Made by a program: the position numbers and the translations under genes. A stretch of 17,887 bases of DNA from Verrucomicrobiaceae bacterium UBA7681 (lineage in GTDB: Bacteria; Verrucomicrobiota; Verrucomicrobiia; Verrucomicrobiales; Verrucomicrobiaceae): positions 155,167 through 173,053 of the forward strand of contig DLGZ01000080.1 of the NCBI GenBank assembly GCA_002482965.1. Direction: 5' to 3'. The notes beneath the pieces are model-generated. The model made no database searches. It was not told the DNA's origin and was given only the letters and a program-made list of their open reading frames with translations. Below, one piece after another: positions 6,772-14,151 of this stretch (positions are counted from its first letter, which is position 1; the number at the start of each line of letters is the position of its first letter).

Positions 6772-7694
6772 GCACGGATGCTATGGGGGTCGCTTGCTTC
6801 GCCGTGCTGGTGCAGTTCATCGTGGTCGCCCAGGCATTCGAGATGGGTGGTGATGAGCACCGGATTCTCCACGCTGCCCTGCACGGCGGTCTCGATCTCA
6901 GTGGCGATGCGGTGGGCATCCCGCAGCATGATGTCATCGGCGAACAGGAGGTGAACTTCGACGTAGTGCATTTCGCCAGCATCTCGATGACGAAGGGCGT
7001 GAAACTGGAGGCCGTGTTTTTCAGTTTCGCGGCGGAGCGCGGCATCGAGTATGGCGTTCAGTTTCGGGTCGGCGGTGTCCATGAGACCGCCGACGCTCTG
7101 GCGCATGAGGCCGTAACCGGTCCAGATGATGTTGGCGGCCATGAGGAGACCGCAGATCGAATCCCAGCTATGCCAGCCGGTCAGGGCGACAAGGCCGAGT
7201 CCCACGATGGCGCCGAGACTGGTCCATACATCGGTGAACACGTGTTTGCCGTTGGATTCGAGAATCAGCGAGCCTTGTCTTTTCCCCGTGCGGATGAGAT
7301 AGGCGCCGAGAGCGGCATTGATGAAGATCGTGAGCGCAGTGAGCGCCAGGCCCTGGTCCAAATTGGCGGGCGGCAGATGCAGCAGCAGGCGGCGCACCGA
7401 TTCATAAATGATGAACAGGGCGGCAAGGATGATCAGCCCGCCTTCGATGCCAGCGGAGAAGAACGCGATTTTGCTATGGCCGTAAGGGTGGTCGGCATCG
7501 GCTGGTTTGTGTAGTACACCGAGGCTGAAAGTCGCGAACATCACGGCGGCCACATGTACGACGGACTCTGCGGCATCGCCGAGGATGGCCGCCGATCCGG
7601 TCAGCACATAGGCACCCACTTTGAGCACGAGCATCAGAAATCCCACCGCGAGCGATAGCCGCATGGCACGCGTAGCCTCGGAGGTGTTGCTCAT
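6768..7694 (-). CDS. Cation diffusion facilitator (CDF) family transporter
   Basis: Inner-membrane divalent metal/proton antiporter, 308 aa, normal for the family. About six membrane segments precede a cytoplasmic C-terminal domain (about 210-300) ending in a His/Asp-rich tail (HLECLGDHDELHQHGEA). The family marker HPYGHSK follows TM2 at 69-75. The TM5 half of the transport site is the classic HxxxD (His151, Asp155). The TM2 half is unusual: Asp40 is present but the position four residues later is Ser44, in the context DAAESVVH, unlike the D/H-x3-D of typical zinc transporters. Metal specificity therefore cannot be assigned; zinc, iron, manganese or cobalt all remain open. It starts 6 nt after the HAD gene and overlaps birA by 4 nt, so it is within an operon. 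There is no SD before ATG 7694. Confidence 0.9.
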   Translation of the reverse strand: MSNTSEATRAMRLSLAVGFLMLVLKVGAYVLTGSAAILGDAAESVVHVAAVMFATFSLGVLHKPADADHPYGHSKIAFFSAGIEGGLIILAALFIIYESVRRLLLHLPPANLDQGLALTALTIFINAALGAYLIRTGKRQGSLILESNGKHVFTDVWTSLGAIVGLGLVALTGWHSWDSICGLLMAANIIWTGYGLMRQSVGGLMDTADPKLNAILDAALRRETEKHGLQFHALRHRDAGEMHYVEVHLLFADDIMLRDAHRIATEIETAVQGSVENPVLITTHLECLGDHDELHQHGEASDPHSIRA

Positions 7695-7700
7695 GGGAAA

Positions 7701-8393
7701 TCAGTCTCGCAGCAGCATCTCGACGATGGCCGGCACATCCTCAAAGGATTCGACGCAGCGCCAGGGATTCAGGGCGCTCAATTCAGCATAGGAATACTGA
7801 CCCGTCGCGACGGCGAGACACTTGGCACCGAAGGCCTCGGCGCAGCGAATGTCCTTCGGCGTGTCGCCGATTACGATGACATCGGTGATGTCATACGTCG
7901 TGCCGGTGGCGTCCTGCATGCGCTGCAGGGCCACGGGGCCGAGCTGGTTGCGGTCATGGTGATCACTGCCGAAGCCGCCTTCGACGAAATGCTCGAAGAT
8001 GCCATGGCGCGTCAGCTTAATCACGGCACCGCGGCGCACGTTGCCGGTGAGCAGGCCTAGATGAGCCTCTTTTTCAGATTGCAGAGCTTGGAGCAGTTGC
8101 GTCACACCGGGCAGGGTGAAGCCGCTGAAATCCGCCGCCTGCAGGCGGCGCTGAAGATGGGACAGATAGCGGTCAAGAAAGGCAATGACTTCCTCAGGCG
8201 TGTGCTGGCGGCTCATGTGACCGAACATATCCATCGCGATGGCTGGGTCGGTGGCTCCGGCGAGCTGGAGCGTCGGCAAATGTTCGCGCTGAATGCCGAA
8301 GTGTTCTTCGGCTGCGTCGAGAATCGCCGCACCGCCAGCGCCATTGCTGTCGATGAGCGTGCCGTCAATATCGAAAAGGAGCAGGCGTGCCAT
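7701..8393 (-). CDS. HAD-superfamily hydrolase, phosphoglycolate phosphatase-like
   Basis: Cytoplasmic phosphatase of the haloacid dehalogenase superfamily, 230 aa. All four motifs are present: motif I DIDGTLID with nucleophile Asp8 and acid/base Asp10, motif II LLTGN (Thr116), motif III Lys126, and motif IV VIGDTPKDI with GDTPKD at 176-181. A helical cap domain lies between motifs I and II (about 15-95), as in Gph/PGMB-type enzymes. The exact substrate is not visible; phosphoglycolate or another small sugar phosphate is the family guess. It begins 1 nt after the stop of the membrane protein gene upstream and ends 6 nt before the CDF gene. Confidence 0.88.
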   Translation of the reverse strand: MARLLLFDIDGTLIDSNGAGGAAILDAAEEHFGIQREHLPTLQLAGATDPAIAMDMFGHMSRQHTPEEVIAFLDRYLSHLQRRLQAADFSGFTLPGVTQLLQALQSEKEAHLGLLTGNVRRGAVIKLTRHGIFEHFVEGGFGSDHHDRNQLGPVALQRMQDATGTTYDITDVIVIGDTPKDIRCAEAFGAKCLAVATGQYSYAELSALNPWRCVESFEDVPAIVEMLLRD

Positions 8394-8394
8394 C

Positions 8395-8964
8395 TCAGTG
8401 AGGCTTGGAGTCTGCGGCGGCAGGAGGGTGGGCTGCGGTGCCGGGATTGTTGGATGGGGCGTACTTGGCCACCATGACAGCCCCTACGACTGCCAGCACG
8501 CAGCCGATGATGAATTGCGGCGGAATGGCCTTGTCCGGCCGATGGAGCAGCATGGCGGTGAGGGTATTGATCACCGGTGCACCACCGAAAACAATGGGCA
8601 TGACCGCCGCTGCTGCTGCGACACCGAAGCCACCGCCGCCTTTGAGGATGGGAGTGGCGGCTGCACCGAGGGCAAGGACCAGCGTGAGCGCACCCAGAGC
8701 ACCTGCCATCCCCGCAATGAGGCTGAGGGGAATGCCGCTGCCGGTTTCACCCGTGAAACTCCAGTTCGTGCCCCGGGCTTTCAGCACGAGCGCGGCCACG
8801 ATGCCAATGAGTGCGTAGGCGATGCAGACAAAGAGGAATGCCTTGAGGCTGGCATTGGGTGTCTCCGGACCCATGGGCATCTTGGAGCGTGCCGCATGCA
8901 GAATGACGCCATAAACGCCCCAGGAGAGCACGGTGAGGAGAGCGTAAAGGAGCCAGGGCTGCAT
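8395..8964 (-). CDS. Small integral membrane protein, possibly EamA/DMT-like
   Basis: A 189-aa protein with about five hydrophobic segments (roughly 3-22, 41-62, 79-106, 113-140, 150-167) and a soluble Pro/Ala-rich tail. The Gly/Ala-rich central helices and the short length resemble half of a drug/metabolite transporter, but no diagnostic motif was found, so the family is a weak guess. The reading frame stays open upstream to a GTG at 9114, but residues encoded there are polar and unlike a membrane protein N-terminus, while MQPWLLYALLTVLSWGVYG at ATG 8964 is a natural membrane-protein start. No SD is visible. The gene ends 1 nt before the HAD phosphatase gene. Confidence 0.75.
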   Translation of the reverse strand: MQPWLLYALLTVLSWGVYGVILHAARSKMPMGPETPNASLKAFLFVCIAYALIGIVAALVLKARGTNWSFTGETGSGIPLSLIAGMAGALGALTLVLALGAAATPILKGGGGFGVAAAAAVMPIVFGGAPVINTLTAMLLHRPDKAIPPQFIIGCVLAVVGAVMVAKYAPSNNPGTAAHPPAAADSKPH

Positions 8965-9119
8965 GATTTTGGTTCGGGGTTGGGAGTTCACGTGGGTTGT
9001 GGAGTGGAAGGCAATGAGGTGCCTTGAGAAAACGCCCGCGACAACGGCTTTGTTCACTTTTTGTCCCGTCTCTGGAACAGACACGAGAGCGATGCAGTCA
9101 TATCTCCTGCACACCTGTT
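8965..9119. other. 155-nt gap inside the minus-strand gene cluster
   Basis: Between the chosen start of the small membrane protein (8964) and the stop of the next gene (9120). The membrane protein frame stays open through all but the last few bases, so a longer N-terminus is possible but unlikely. The minus strand also holds a 15-codon ORF (9101-9054) behind an AGGAG only 2 nt from its ATG. No strong promoter or terminator was seen. Confidence 0.4.
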
Positions 9120-9623
9120 CTAACTGAGGGTGACTTTTTCGACCTGACGTGTGAGTTTTTCTGCCCAGATGCGGGCAGTGAAAATCAGTGCGATCCCAGC
9201 CACAAGCGTCAGGAGATTTTCGGTCAGATCATAATATGAGGGGCTGTTTTCGCGATGAAAGCCGTAGTCAGGGGAACTGTTGATGGTGAAAAAATGAACC
9301 CAGTTGAAGACGTTGGCGAACGAATCGAGCGCGAAATACATGCCTAAACCAACGAACACGGTGGCGTAGAGCTGGCTCAGCGTGACGCCTTGCAAACTGA
9401 CTGCATCGTCATTCCCGCGTGCGAGTGCTCTTGAAATGCTCGGGGCAAAGTGCCAGGCAAGATAGCTCAACAGCAGCAATACCAACGGTGCTGCCAGCAT
9501 GGGGCCGCTGAACTGGTGGATGTAGGTCTGCATGGCGGCTTGTGCCAGGTGCACAAGACCGGTGAGCGCCCAGCTCAGGGCAAACAAGCGCAGAAGAACC
9601 TGAGCGATGCTAGAAATGGGCAT
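9120..9623 (-). CDS. Four-helix integral membrane protein, unknown function
   Basis: Not recognised. The 167-aa protein has four clear hydrophobic segments: about 5-30, 42-60, 83-110 and 134-152, with a short positively charged C-terminus (AEKLTRQVEKV). Between TM3 and TM4 is a polar, aromatic loop (HFFTINSSPDYGFHRENSPSYYD) that probably faces the periplasm. The ATG at 9623 gives a plausible membrane-protein start. It sits 34 nt downstream of the thioesterase gene on the same strand. Nothing in the sequence points to a specific function. Confidence 0.75.
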   Translation of the reverse strand: MPISSIAQVLLRLFALSWALTGLVHLAQAAMQTYIHQFSGPMLAAPLVLLLLSYLAWHFAPSISRALARGNDDAVSLQGVTLSQLYATVFVGLGMYFALDSFANVFNWVHFFTINSSPDYGFHRENSPSYYDLTENLLTLVAGIALIFTARIWAEKLTRQVEKVTLS

Positions 9624-9657
9624 GGTGGTCAGAATTTGAGTGAGTGAAAGACAGACC

Positions 9658-10113
9658 TTATTTGATGGGCTTTTTCAGCAACTCCGGCGGTGCGGCTTCG
9701 ATCTTGTCGCGGAAGCGCTGGGGGATGACGACGGCTTTCATCTGGCCGGTGGTGCGGTCCTTGCGTACGCAGGCGGCGGTGATGCGGCCTTCAGCGGCGA
9801 GGGTGCCATCCAGCTTCCAAAAGCGAATGAAATGGCGGATGACCTTGCTGCGGACTTCTTCGACGATGAGTTCGCATTCAAACTCCTCTTCCACACGCAG
9901 TGGGGACATGTAGTCGCAGGAGGCATGCACGCGGGGCCAGCCGACGCGTTCCTCGCCTTCCACAGGCTGATCGACGATGGAGAATCCGAGGCTGCGGAAG
10001 AAGGCGTGCTCCACCCGCTCCATGTAACGGAAGAAATTGGAGAAATGGACGATGCCGGCCATGTCGGTGTCGGAGAACTGGACGCGTTCGATGCAGGTGA
10101 AGCGGTGGGCCAT
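9658..10113 (-). CDS. Acyl-CoA thioesterase, YbgC/4HBT hotdog family
   Basis: Single hotdog-domain enzyme, 151 aa, the usual length for 4-hydroxybenzoyl-CoA thioesterase/YbgC-type proteins that hydrolyse acyl-CoA thioesters in the cytoplasm. The signature is FSDTDMAGIVHFSNFFRYME at 13-32, with the catalytic Asp17 at the same position as in the Pseudomonas 4HBT enzyme. The rest follows the fold: a long helix (ERVEHAFFRSLG) and beta strands ending in the basic tail PPELLKKPIK. The acyl substrate is not determinable. The E. coli ybgC gene is linked to tol-pal, but no tol-pal gene is visible here. ATG 10113 has no SD; an AT-rich repeat lies just upstream. Confidence 0.88.
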   Translation of the reverse strand: MAHRFTCIERVQFSDTDMAGIVHFSNFFRYMERVEHAFFRSLGFSIVDQPVEGEERVGWPRVHASCDYMSPLRVEEEFECELIVEEVRSKVIRHFIRFWKLDGTLAAEGRITAACVRKDRTTGQMKAVVIPQRFRDKIEAAPPELLKKPIK

Positions 10114-10123
10114 GAGGAAGGCG

Positions 10124-10158
10124 GAGTTACAAGTCGAATGTTTAAAGTTTCAAGTCGG
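10124..10158. repeat. Short AT-rich repeat between genes
   Basis: CAAGTCG occurs at 10130-10136 and again at 10151-10157, with TTTAAAGTTT between. On the minus strand this reads as a loose series of about 10-nt units of the type ACTTGAAACTTTAAAC. The AT-rich composition stands out from the GC-rich surroundings. It lies in the 49-nt gap between the lipoprotein stop and the thioesterase start. Confidence 0.4.
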
Positions 10159-10162
10159 GAGA

Positions 10163-10621
10163 TCAGATGCTCGATGGCGGCAGGGCCGGGAGCATGAGCC
10201 TGCGGTCCATGCCGCCGAATGGCTGGAGGAAGGAACCGCTCAAAGCGTTGTTGTAGCGCCGGAGTTGCAGCGGGTAGAGCCGGGCATAGGTGGTGCGCAG
10301 GCGTTGGCGCAGGGGGGCGTTGGCCGATGAGAGCGGCAGGCTGCGCACTTCCTGCCGTAGAAAGGTCAGGCTTTGCAACACATTCACATAGCGAACACCT
10401 TCAGGCCCCGAAGGGGTGAGGTCGTTGAATCCATAGTGCGCAATGATGACCGTCTGGGAGCCGCGCGGTCCCAGAAACGGCGAGGCCATGCTCTCGGGGC
10501 CGAAGTCATCGTAATTCAACGTGAGCGATTGTCCGGCAAAGGCCCTGCTCAGACCTCCCGCTGTGCAGCCTGAGAGCAGCAGAAGCGGCAGCAGCAATAA
10601 TAGCATTGGGGTGGATCTCAT
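10163..10621 (-). CDS. Small predicted lipoprotein, unknown function
   Basis: About 152 aa. The N-terminus is a textbook lipoprotein signal: MRSTPM, a run of leucines, then the lipobox LSGC with the modified cysteine at residue 19, followed by TAGGL. Positions +2 to +4 give no inner-membrane retention signal, so an outer-membrane location is likely. The mature part (about 130 aa) contains SQTVIIAHYGFND and a helical, Arg/Leu-rich second half. The HYG resembles an alpha/beta-hydrolase strand, but no nucleophile motif follows and the domain would be far too short. ATG 10621 is preferred; an adjacent GTG at 10624 is in frame. The gene starts 12 nt after the cysteine desulfurase stop, so they are probably cotranscribed. 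Confidence 0.7.
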   Translation of the reverse strand: MRSTPMLLLLLPLLLLSGCTAGGLSRAFAGQSLTLNYDDFGPESMASPFLGPRGSQTVIIAHYGFNDLTPSGPEGVRYVNVLQSLTFLRQEVRSLPLSSANAPLRQRLRTTYARLYPLQLRRYNNALSGSFLQPFGGMDRRLMLPALPPSSI

Positions 10622-10633
10622 CACTGTGGCGGG

Positions 10634-11803
10634 TTAGTGGGTGATGACGGCGAGTTCACACCCCTGCGCCTCACGCATTTTGTGAGCGGATTCGATCACC
10701 GCATGCGCAGCCGCTTCGGCCTCGGCCTTGGTGTTGAAGCGGCTGAAGGAGAAACGCAGTGTGCAGGCGGCGGCACGGGCGCTGACACCCATGGCCTCAA
10801 GTACATGCGAGGCATGGAGCGCGCCGGTGTGGCAGGCTGAACCGGCGGAGCAGGCGATGCCCGCCTGATCAAGCAGGATAAGCATCCCGGCGGCATCCCT
10901 TTCGGGTAGGCAGAAGGAGCTGGTGGTGTGCAGACGATGCGTGGGGCAGCCATGAATCCGCATGTCTGGCAGTGCAGCGTGGATGAGATGCTCGAAACGG
11001 TCGCGCAGGGTTTTGAGCCGGGCCTTGTTGCCGTCTGAGAGATGCTCGATGGCAAGTTCGGCGGCTTTGCCGAGGGCGATGATTCCGGGCACATTTTCAG
11101 TGCCGCCGCGTTGTTCATTTTCCTGCCCCCCGCCCACGAGAAGCGGGGCAAAACGGGCGCGCTGGCTGACGTAGAGCGCACCAATGCCCTTCGGTGCATG
11201 CATTTTGTGGCCGCTGAGGCTGAGAAAATCGACCGGTGTCGTTCGGACATCGAGGTGGATTTTTCCCGCCGCCTGTACGGCATCCGTATGCACCAGCGCA
11301 CCGGCGGCATGAGCCAATGAGACGATTTCATGCATGGGGGCAATGACGCCGGTCTCGTTGTTAGCCCACATGATGGAGACGAGAGCCGTGACTCCCGGAC
11401 GAACAAGCGCGTGCAGTGCCTGGAGATCGACACGGCCATCAGGATGCACGGGAACGGTGGTGACTTGGCCGCCTTGGGCCTGCCAGCGTCGGGAGGATTC
11501 GAGTACAGCGGCGTGCTCCGTGCCGGTGATGATGAGTTCTGGCTTCTCCGGCCACAGGGCGCGCACGGAGGCATGCACGGCATTGATGGATTCGGTGCCG
11601 CCACTGGTGAAGGTGATCTCGGCGGGACGGGCGCCAAGCAGGGACGCTACCTGAGCCCGCGCCTGCTCAATGGCGCGGCGTACTCTGCGCCCGCCGGCAT
11701 AGCTGGCGGCGGGATTGGCGTAGTGCTCGCGCAGGAACGGCAGCATCGCCTCCAGCACTGCTGGATCGACCGGCGTGGTAGCGTTGGCGTCGAGGTAGAT
11801 CAC
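10634..11803 (-). CDS. Cysteine desulfurase, NifS/IscS-like
   Basis: PLP-dependent class V aminotransferase-fold enzyme that takes sulfur from cysteine, giving alanine and an enzyme persulfide for Fe-S clusters or thiolated tRNA. Read from GTG 11803 it is 389 aa, normal for the family. Visible motifs: start IYLDANATTP, substrate-site His97 (TEHAAV), Asp174 and Gln177 (HTDAVQ), PLP lysine Lys200 in SGHKMHAPKG, RGGTEN 232-237, and the sulfur-carrying loop ACSAGSACHTG with Cys324. The GTG is chosen because family members begin at this point; an in-frame ATG at 11920 would add 39 residues without family resemblance and overlap the divergent serS start. No iscU, iscR or suf gene is nearby, so whether it serves Fe-S assembly or tRNA modification is open. 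Confidence 0.93.
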   Translation of the reverse strand: MIYLDANATTPVDPAVLEAMLPFLREHYANPAASYAGGRRVRRAIEQARAQVASLLGARPAEITFTSGGTESINAVHASVRALWPEKPELIITGTEHAAVLESSRRWQAQGGQVTTVPVHPDGRVDLQALHALVRPGVTALVSIMWANNETGVIAPMHEIVSLAHAAGALVHTDAVQAAGKIHLDVRTTPVDFLSLSGHKMHAPKGIGALYVSQRARFAPLLVGGGQENEQRGGTENVPGIIALGKAAELAIEHLSDGNKARLKTLRDRFEHLIHAALPDMRIHGCPTHRLHTTSSFCLPERDAAGMLILLDQAGIACSAGSACHTGALHASHVLEAMGVSARAAACTLRFSFSRFNTKAEAEAAAHAVIESAHKMREAQGCELAVITH

Positions 11804-11891
11804 GGGGGGGAAGGTCGGACTGCGATTCCTGCTGTCAATACGCCTTCCGGCACTCGACAAGACGCACACTCCCGCTAACCTCCCCGCCCTT
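11804..11891. promoter_or_regulatory. Divergent intergenic region, cysteine desulfurase / serS
   Basis: These 88 nt separate two genes pointing away from each other and must hold promoters for both. On the minus strand there is a perfect TTGACA (11838-11833), but nothing resembling a -10 element 16-18 nt further on. No clear sigma70 pair was seen on the plus strand. GGAAGG (11809-11814) and CCTTCC (11843-11848) form a 6-bp inverted repeat with a 28-nt spacer that could be an operator, with low confidence. Confidence 0.4.
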
Positions 11892-13163
11892 ATGCTCGAC
11901 ATCCGCCTCATTCGTGACACCCCAGATCAGGTCAAACAGCGCCTCGCCAACCGCAGTGGCGACTTTGCGTCCTTGGTGGATGAGGTGCAGTCAATCGACA
12001 CTCAGCGCCGTGCCGCCGAGACGGAGCGCCAGAAGTTGCAGGGCGACCGCAACCGCATCAGCAAGGAGATTGGAATCGCGAAAAAGAATGGCCAGGACAC
12101 CAGTGCCATCGAAGCGGAGGTGCGCGTCATTGGCAGCCGTATCGAAGAAATTGGCCGTGAGGCCGATGTGGCGGACGCACGCCAGCGCGATCTGCTCCTG
12201 AGCATTCCGAATCTGCCGCATGAAGCCTGCCCCGTGGGCAGCACTGCGGAGGAGAACCCCGAGGTGCGTGTCTGGGGCACCAAGCCTGCGTATGACTTTC
12301 AGCCGAAGGACCACACCGTGCTTGGCGCAGCCCTCCGTATGCTCGATTTTGAAGCCGGGGTGAAAATCTCCGGCAGCGCCTTTGTGGTGTACCGCGGAGC
12401 TGGAGCCAGGCTGGAACGCGCTTTGATCAGCTTTCTGCTCGATCTGCACACGACGCAGCACGGCTATGAAGAAATCAGCCCCCCGCTGCTGGTGAAGTCC
12501 GAGTGTCTTGTCGGCACCGGCCAGCTCCCCAAATTCGGCGATCAGGTCTATCACAGTGCCGCCGACGATCTGTATCTCATCCCGACTGCCGAGGTGCCCG
12601 TGACGAACCTGCATCGCGACGAAATCCTGCCACTGGAAAAACTGCCGATCAATTATGCGGCCTACACGCCCTGCTTCCGTCGTGAGGCAGGCAGCGCGGG
12701 TCTCGGAACGCGTGGCCTCATTCGTATGCATCAGTTCGACAAGGTCGAGCTGGTGAAGATCACCACTCCGGAGACGAGCATGGCGGAACTGGAGAGCCTC
12801 ACCGCGAATGCGGAGAAGGTGCTGCAGCTTCTTGGCCTGCACTATCGCGTGATCGAGCTCTGCACGGGCGACATTGGGTTTGGTTCGTCCAAGACCTATG
12901 ACATCGAAGTCTGGGCGCCGGGTCAGGGGACCTATCTCGAAGTGTCGAGCTGCTCGACTTTTGGTGACTACCAAGCCCGCCGCATGAACCTGCGCTACAA
13001 GGATGAAAATGGCAAAAACCGCATTCCGCACACGCTCAATGGTTCCGGTACGGCGCTGGCGCGCTTGTTTGTCGCGCTGGTCGAAACCTATCAGCAGGCA
13101 GACGGAACCATTTTGATTCCGGAAGCTTTGCGCGGTCATTTTGGTGCCGAAAAAATCGGCTGA
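11892..13163 (+). CDS. serS: Serine--tRNA ligase
   Basis: Class II aminoacyl-tRNA synthetase charging tRNA-Ser (and tRNA-Sec where present) in the cytoplasm; 423 aa, normal length. The N-terminal part (about 27-105) is the long antiparallel coiled coil that contacts the tRNA long arm. The catalytic core has the motif 1 region GYEEISPPLLV (191-201), TAE 232-234 for serine recognition, motif 2 CFRREAGSAG 261-270, and motif 3 LNGSGTALARLFVALVE 382-398. The start MLDIRLIRD matches the family start. No SD is present; the bases before the ATG are CCCGCCCTT, the same as before the FAD dehydrogenase at 16380. The next gene starts 5 nt after the stop, so they are likely cotranscribed. Identification is secure. 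Confidence 0.97.
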   Translation: MLDIRLIRDTPDQVKQRLANRSGDFASLVDEVQSIDTQRRAAETERQKLQGDRNRISKEIGIAKKNGQDTSAIEAEVRVIGSRIEEIGREADVADARQRDLLLSIPNLPHEACPVGSTAEENPEVRVWGTKPAYDFQPKDHTVLGAALRMLDFEAGVKISGSAFVVYRGAGARLERALISFLLDLHTTQHGYEEISPPLLVKSECLVGTGQLPKFGDQVYHSAADDLYLIPTAEVPVTNLHRDEILPLEKLPINYAAYTPCFRREAGSAGLGTRGLIRMHQFDKVELVKITTPETSMAELESLTANAEKVLQLLGLHYRVIELCTGDIGFGSSKTYDIEVWAPGQGTYLEVSSCSTFGDYQARRMNLRYKDENGKNRIPHTLNGSGTALARLFVALVETYQQADGTILIPEALRGHFGAEKIG

Positions 13164-13168
13164 TACTT

Positions 13169-14107
13169 ATGAAACATACCTGCGCCCTGTTGTTCCTGCT
13201 GGTCTCCGCCCGCATGGTCTGTGCGCAGGCTCCCGGAGTACCGGTTTATGCTGAAGGGCGCGGCGCGCGGCCCAACGCGGTTCTGACTGAGCAGGCGAAG
13301 AAATTGCAGGAAGCTTCAGAGCTGCTGTCGATGACAAAAGCTCTTGAGCAGGCGCAGCGCACGCAGTGCGACATCGTCCTGCCTGCTGCTGATTCGAAGC
13401 CGCTTTCTCCACGTGAACGCTGGCAGCGGGCGCGCATGTCTCATCTTCGGGTGGGCCAGTTTTACATCTGCTCCAAGTGTGACAAATGGCATCTCGATCT
13501 CGCGGGCGGCTATGCCATCACCGCAGACGGCGCGGTGGCCACCTGTGCCCATGTGATTGCGCCACCGGCCAACATGAAAGAGGGCTGGATGGTGGCGGTC
13601 ACTGAGGAGGATGTGCTGCTGCCTGTCACGGAAGTGCTCGCCTGCAATGTCGGCACCGACAGTGCCATCATTCGCGTGAAGTGCGACAAGCCGCTCACGC
13701 CGTTGCCGCTCAGTCTGGACGTGAGTCCGGGGGATGCCGTGTGGTGTTTCAGCGACCCCAGTGGCAAGCGTGGCTACTTCAGCGAGGGCATTGTGAGCCG
13801 TTTTGTGAAGCGTTCGTTCATGAGCAAAAAGGAGGCTGGCAAGCTGCCTGAAGGCACTGAAGTGCCCAAACCCGTGTGGCTTGAAACGACGACGGACTGG
13901 GCACCGGGATCGAGCGGTTCGGCGGTGATGGACCAGTTCGGCAATGCGGTGGGTCATGTTTCTGAAATCCAGACCGTGCTCGAAGAGGCGCTGCCGGCCC
14001 GGAAAAAGAAAAGTGAGGCGACGGTCATTGAGCAACTCGGCACGCAGATGGTGTTTCATCAGGCGATCGGCGCGGTGGAAGTGCAGGCGTTGGTGAAAAA
14101 ACCCTGA
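13169..14107 (+). CDS. Secreted trypsin-like serine protease
   Basis: 312-aa exported protein. A signal peptide (MKHTCALLFLLVSARMVCAQ, cleavage near residue 20) is followed by a helical spacer (40-95) and a chymotrypsin-fold domain. The catalytic triad can be placed as His128 (ATCAHVIAP), Asp164 (VGTDSAIIRV) and Ser249 (APGSSGSAV, the GxSG motif), so it looks active rather than decayed. There is no PDZ domain, unlike DegP-type proteases. An unusual CxxC pair with a nearby histidine (C101-S-K-C104, His108) lies just before the first strand of the domain and could bind metal or form a disulfide. The substrate is unknown. It begins 5 nt after serS. Confidence 0.82.
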   Translation: MKHTCALLFLLVSARMVCAQAPGVPVYAEGRGARPNAVLTEQAKKLQEASELLSMTKALEQAQRTQCDIVLPAADSKPLSPRERWQRARMSHLRVGQFYICSKCDKWHLDLAGGYAITADGAVATCAHVIAPPANMKEGWMVAVTEEDVLLPVTEVLACNVGTDSAIIRVKCDKPLTPLPLSLDVSPGDAVWCFSDPSGKRGYFSEGIVSRFVKRSFMSKKEAGKLPEGTEVPKPVWLETTTDWAPGSSGSAVMDQFGNAVGHVSEIQTVLEEALPARKKKSEATVIEQLGTQMVFHQAIGAVEVQALVKKP

Positions 14108-14151
14108 TCTCTCTGCGCAACTTTCGTCTTGGCCGCGCATTCATCAGACCC

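Noticed and set aside
9054..9101. 15-codon leader peptide on the minus strand behind AGGAG
   Set aside because: The SD is only 2 nt from the ATG, the peptide has no regulatory residue runs, and no attenuator hairpin follows.
11804..11920. Longer start for the cysteine desulfurase (ATG 11920)
   Set aside because: The extra 39 residues are basic, unlike the family N-terminus, and would overlap the divergent serS start. The family begins at the GTG (IYLDANATTP).
11991..13139. 382-codon ORF antisense to serS
   Set aside because: It is opposite the secure serS frame, with no recognisable domains and no start signals.
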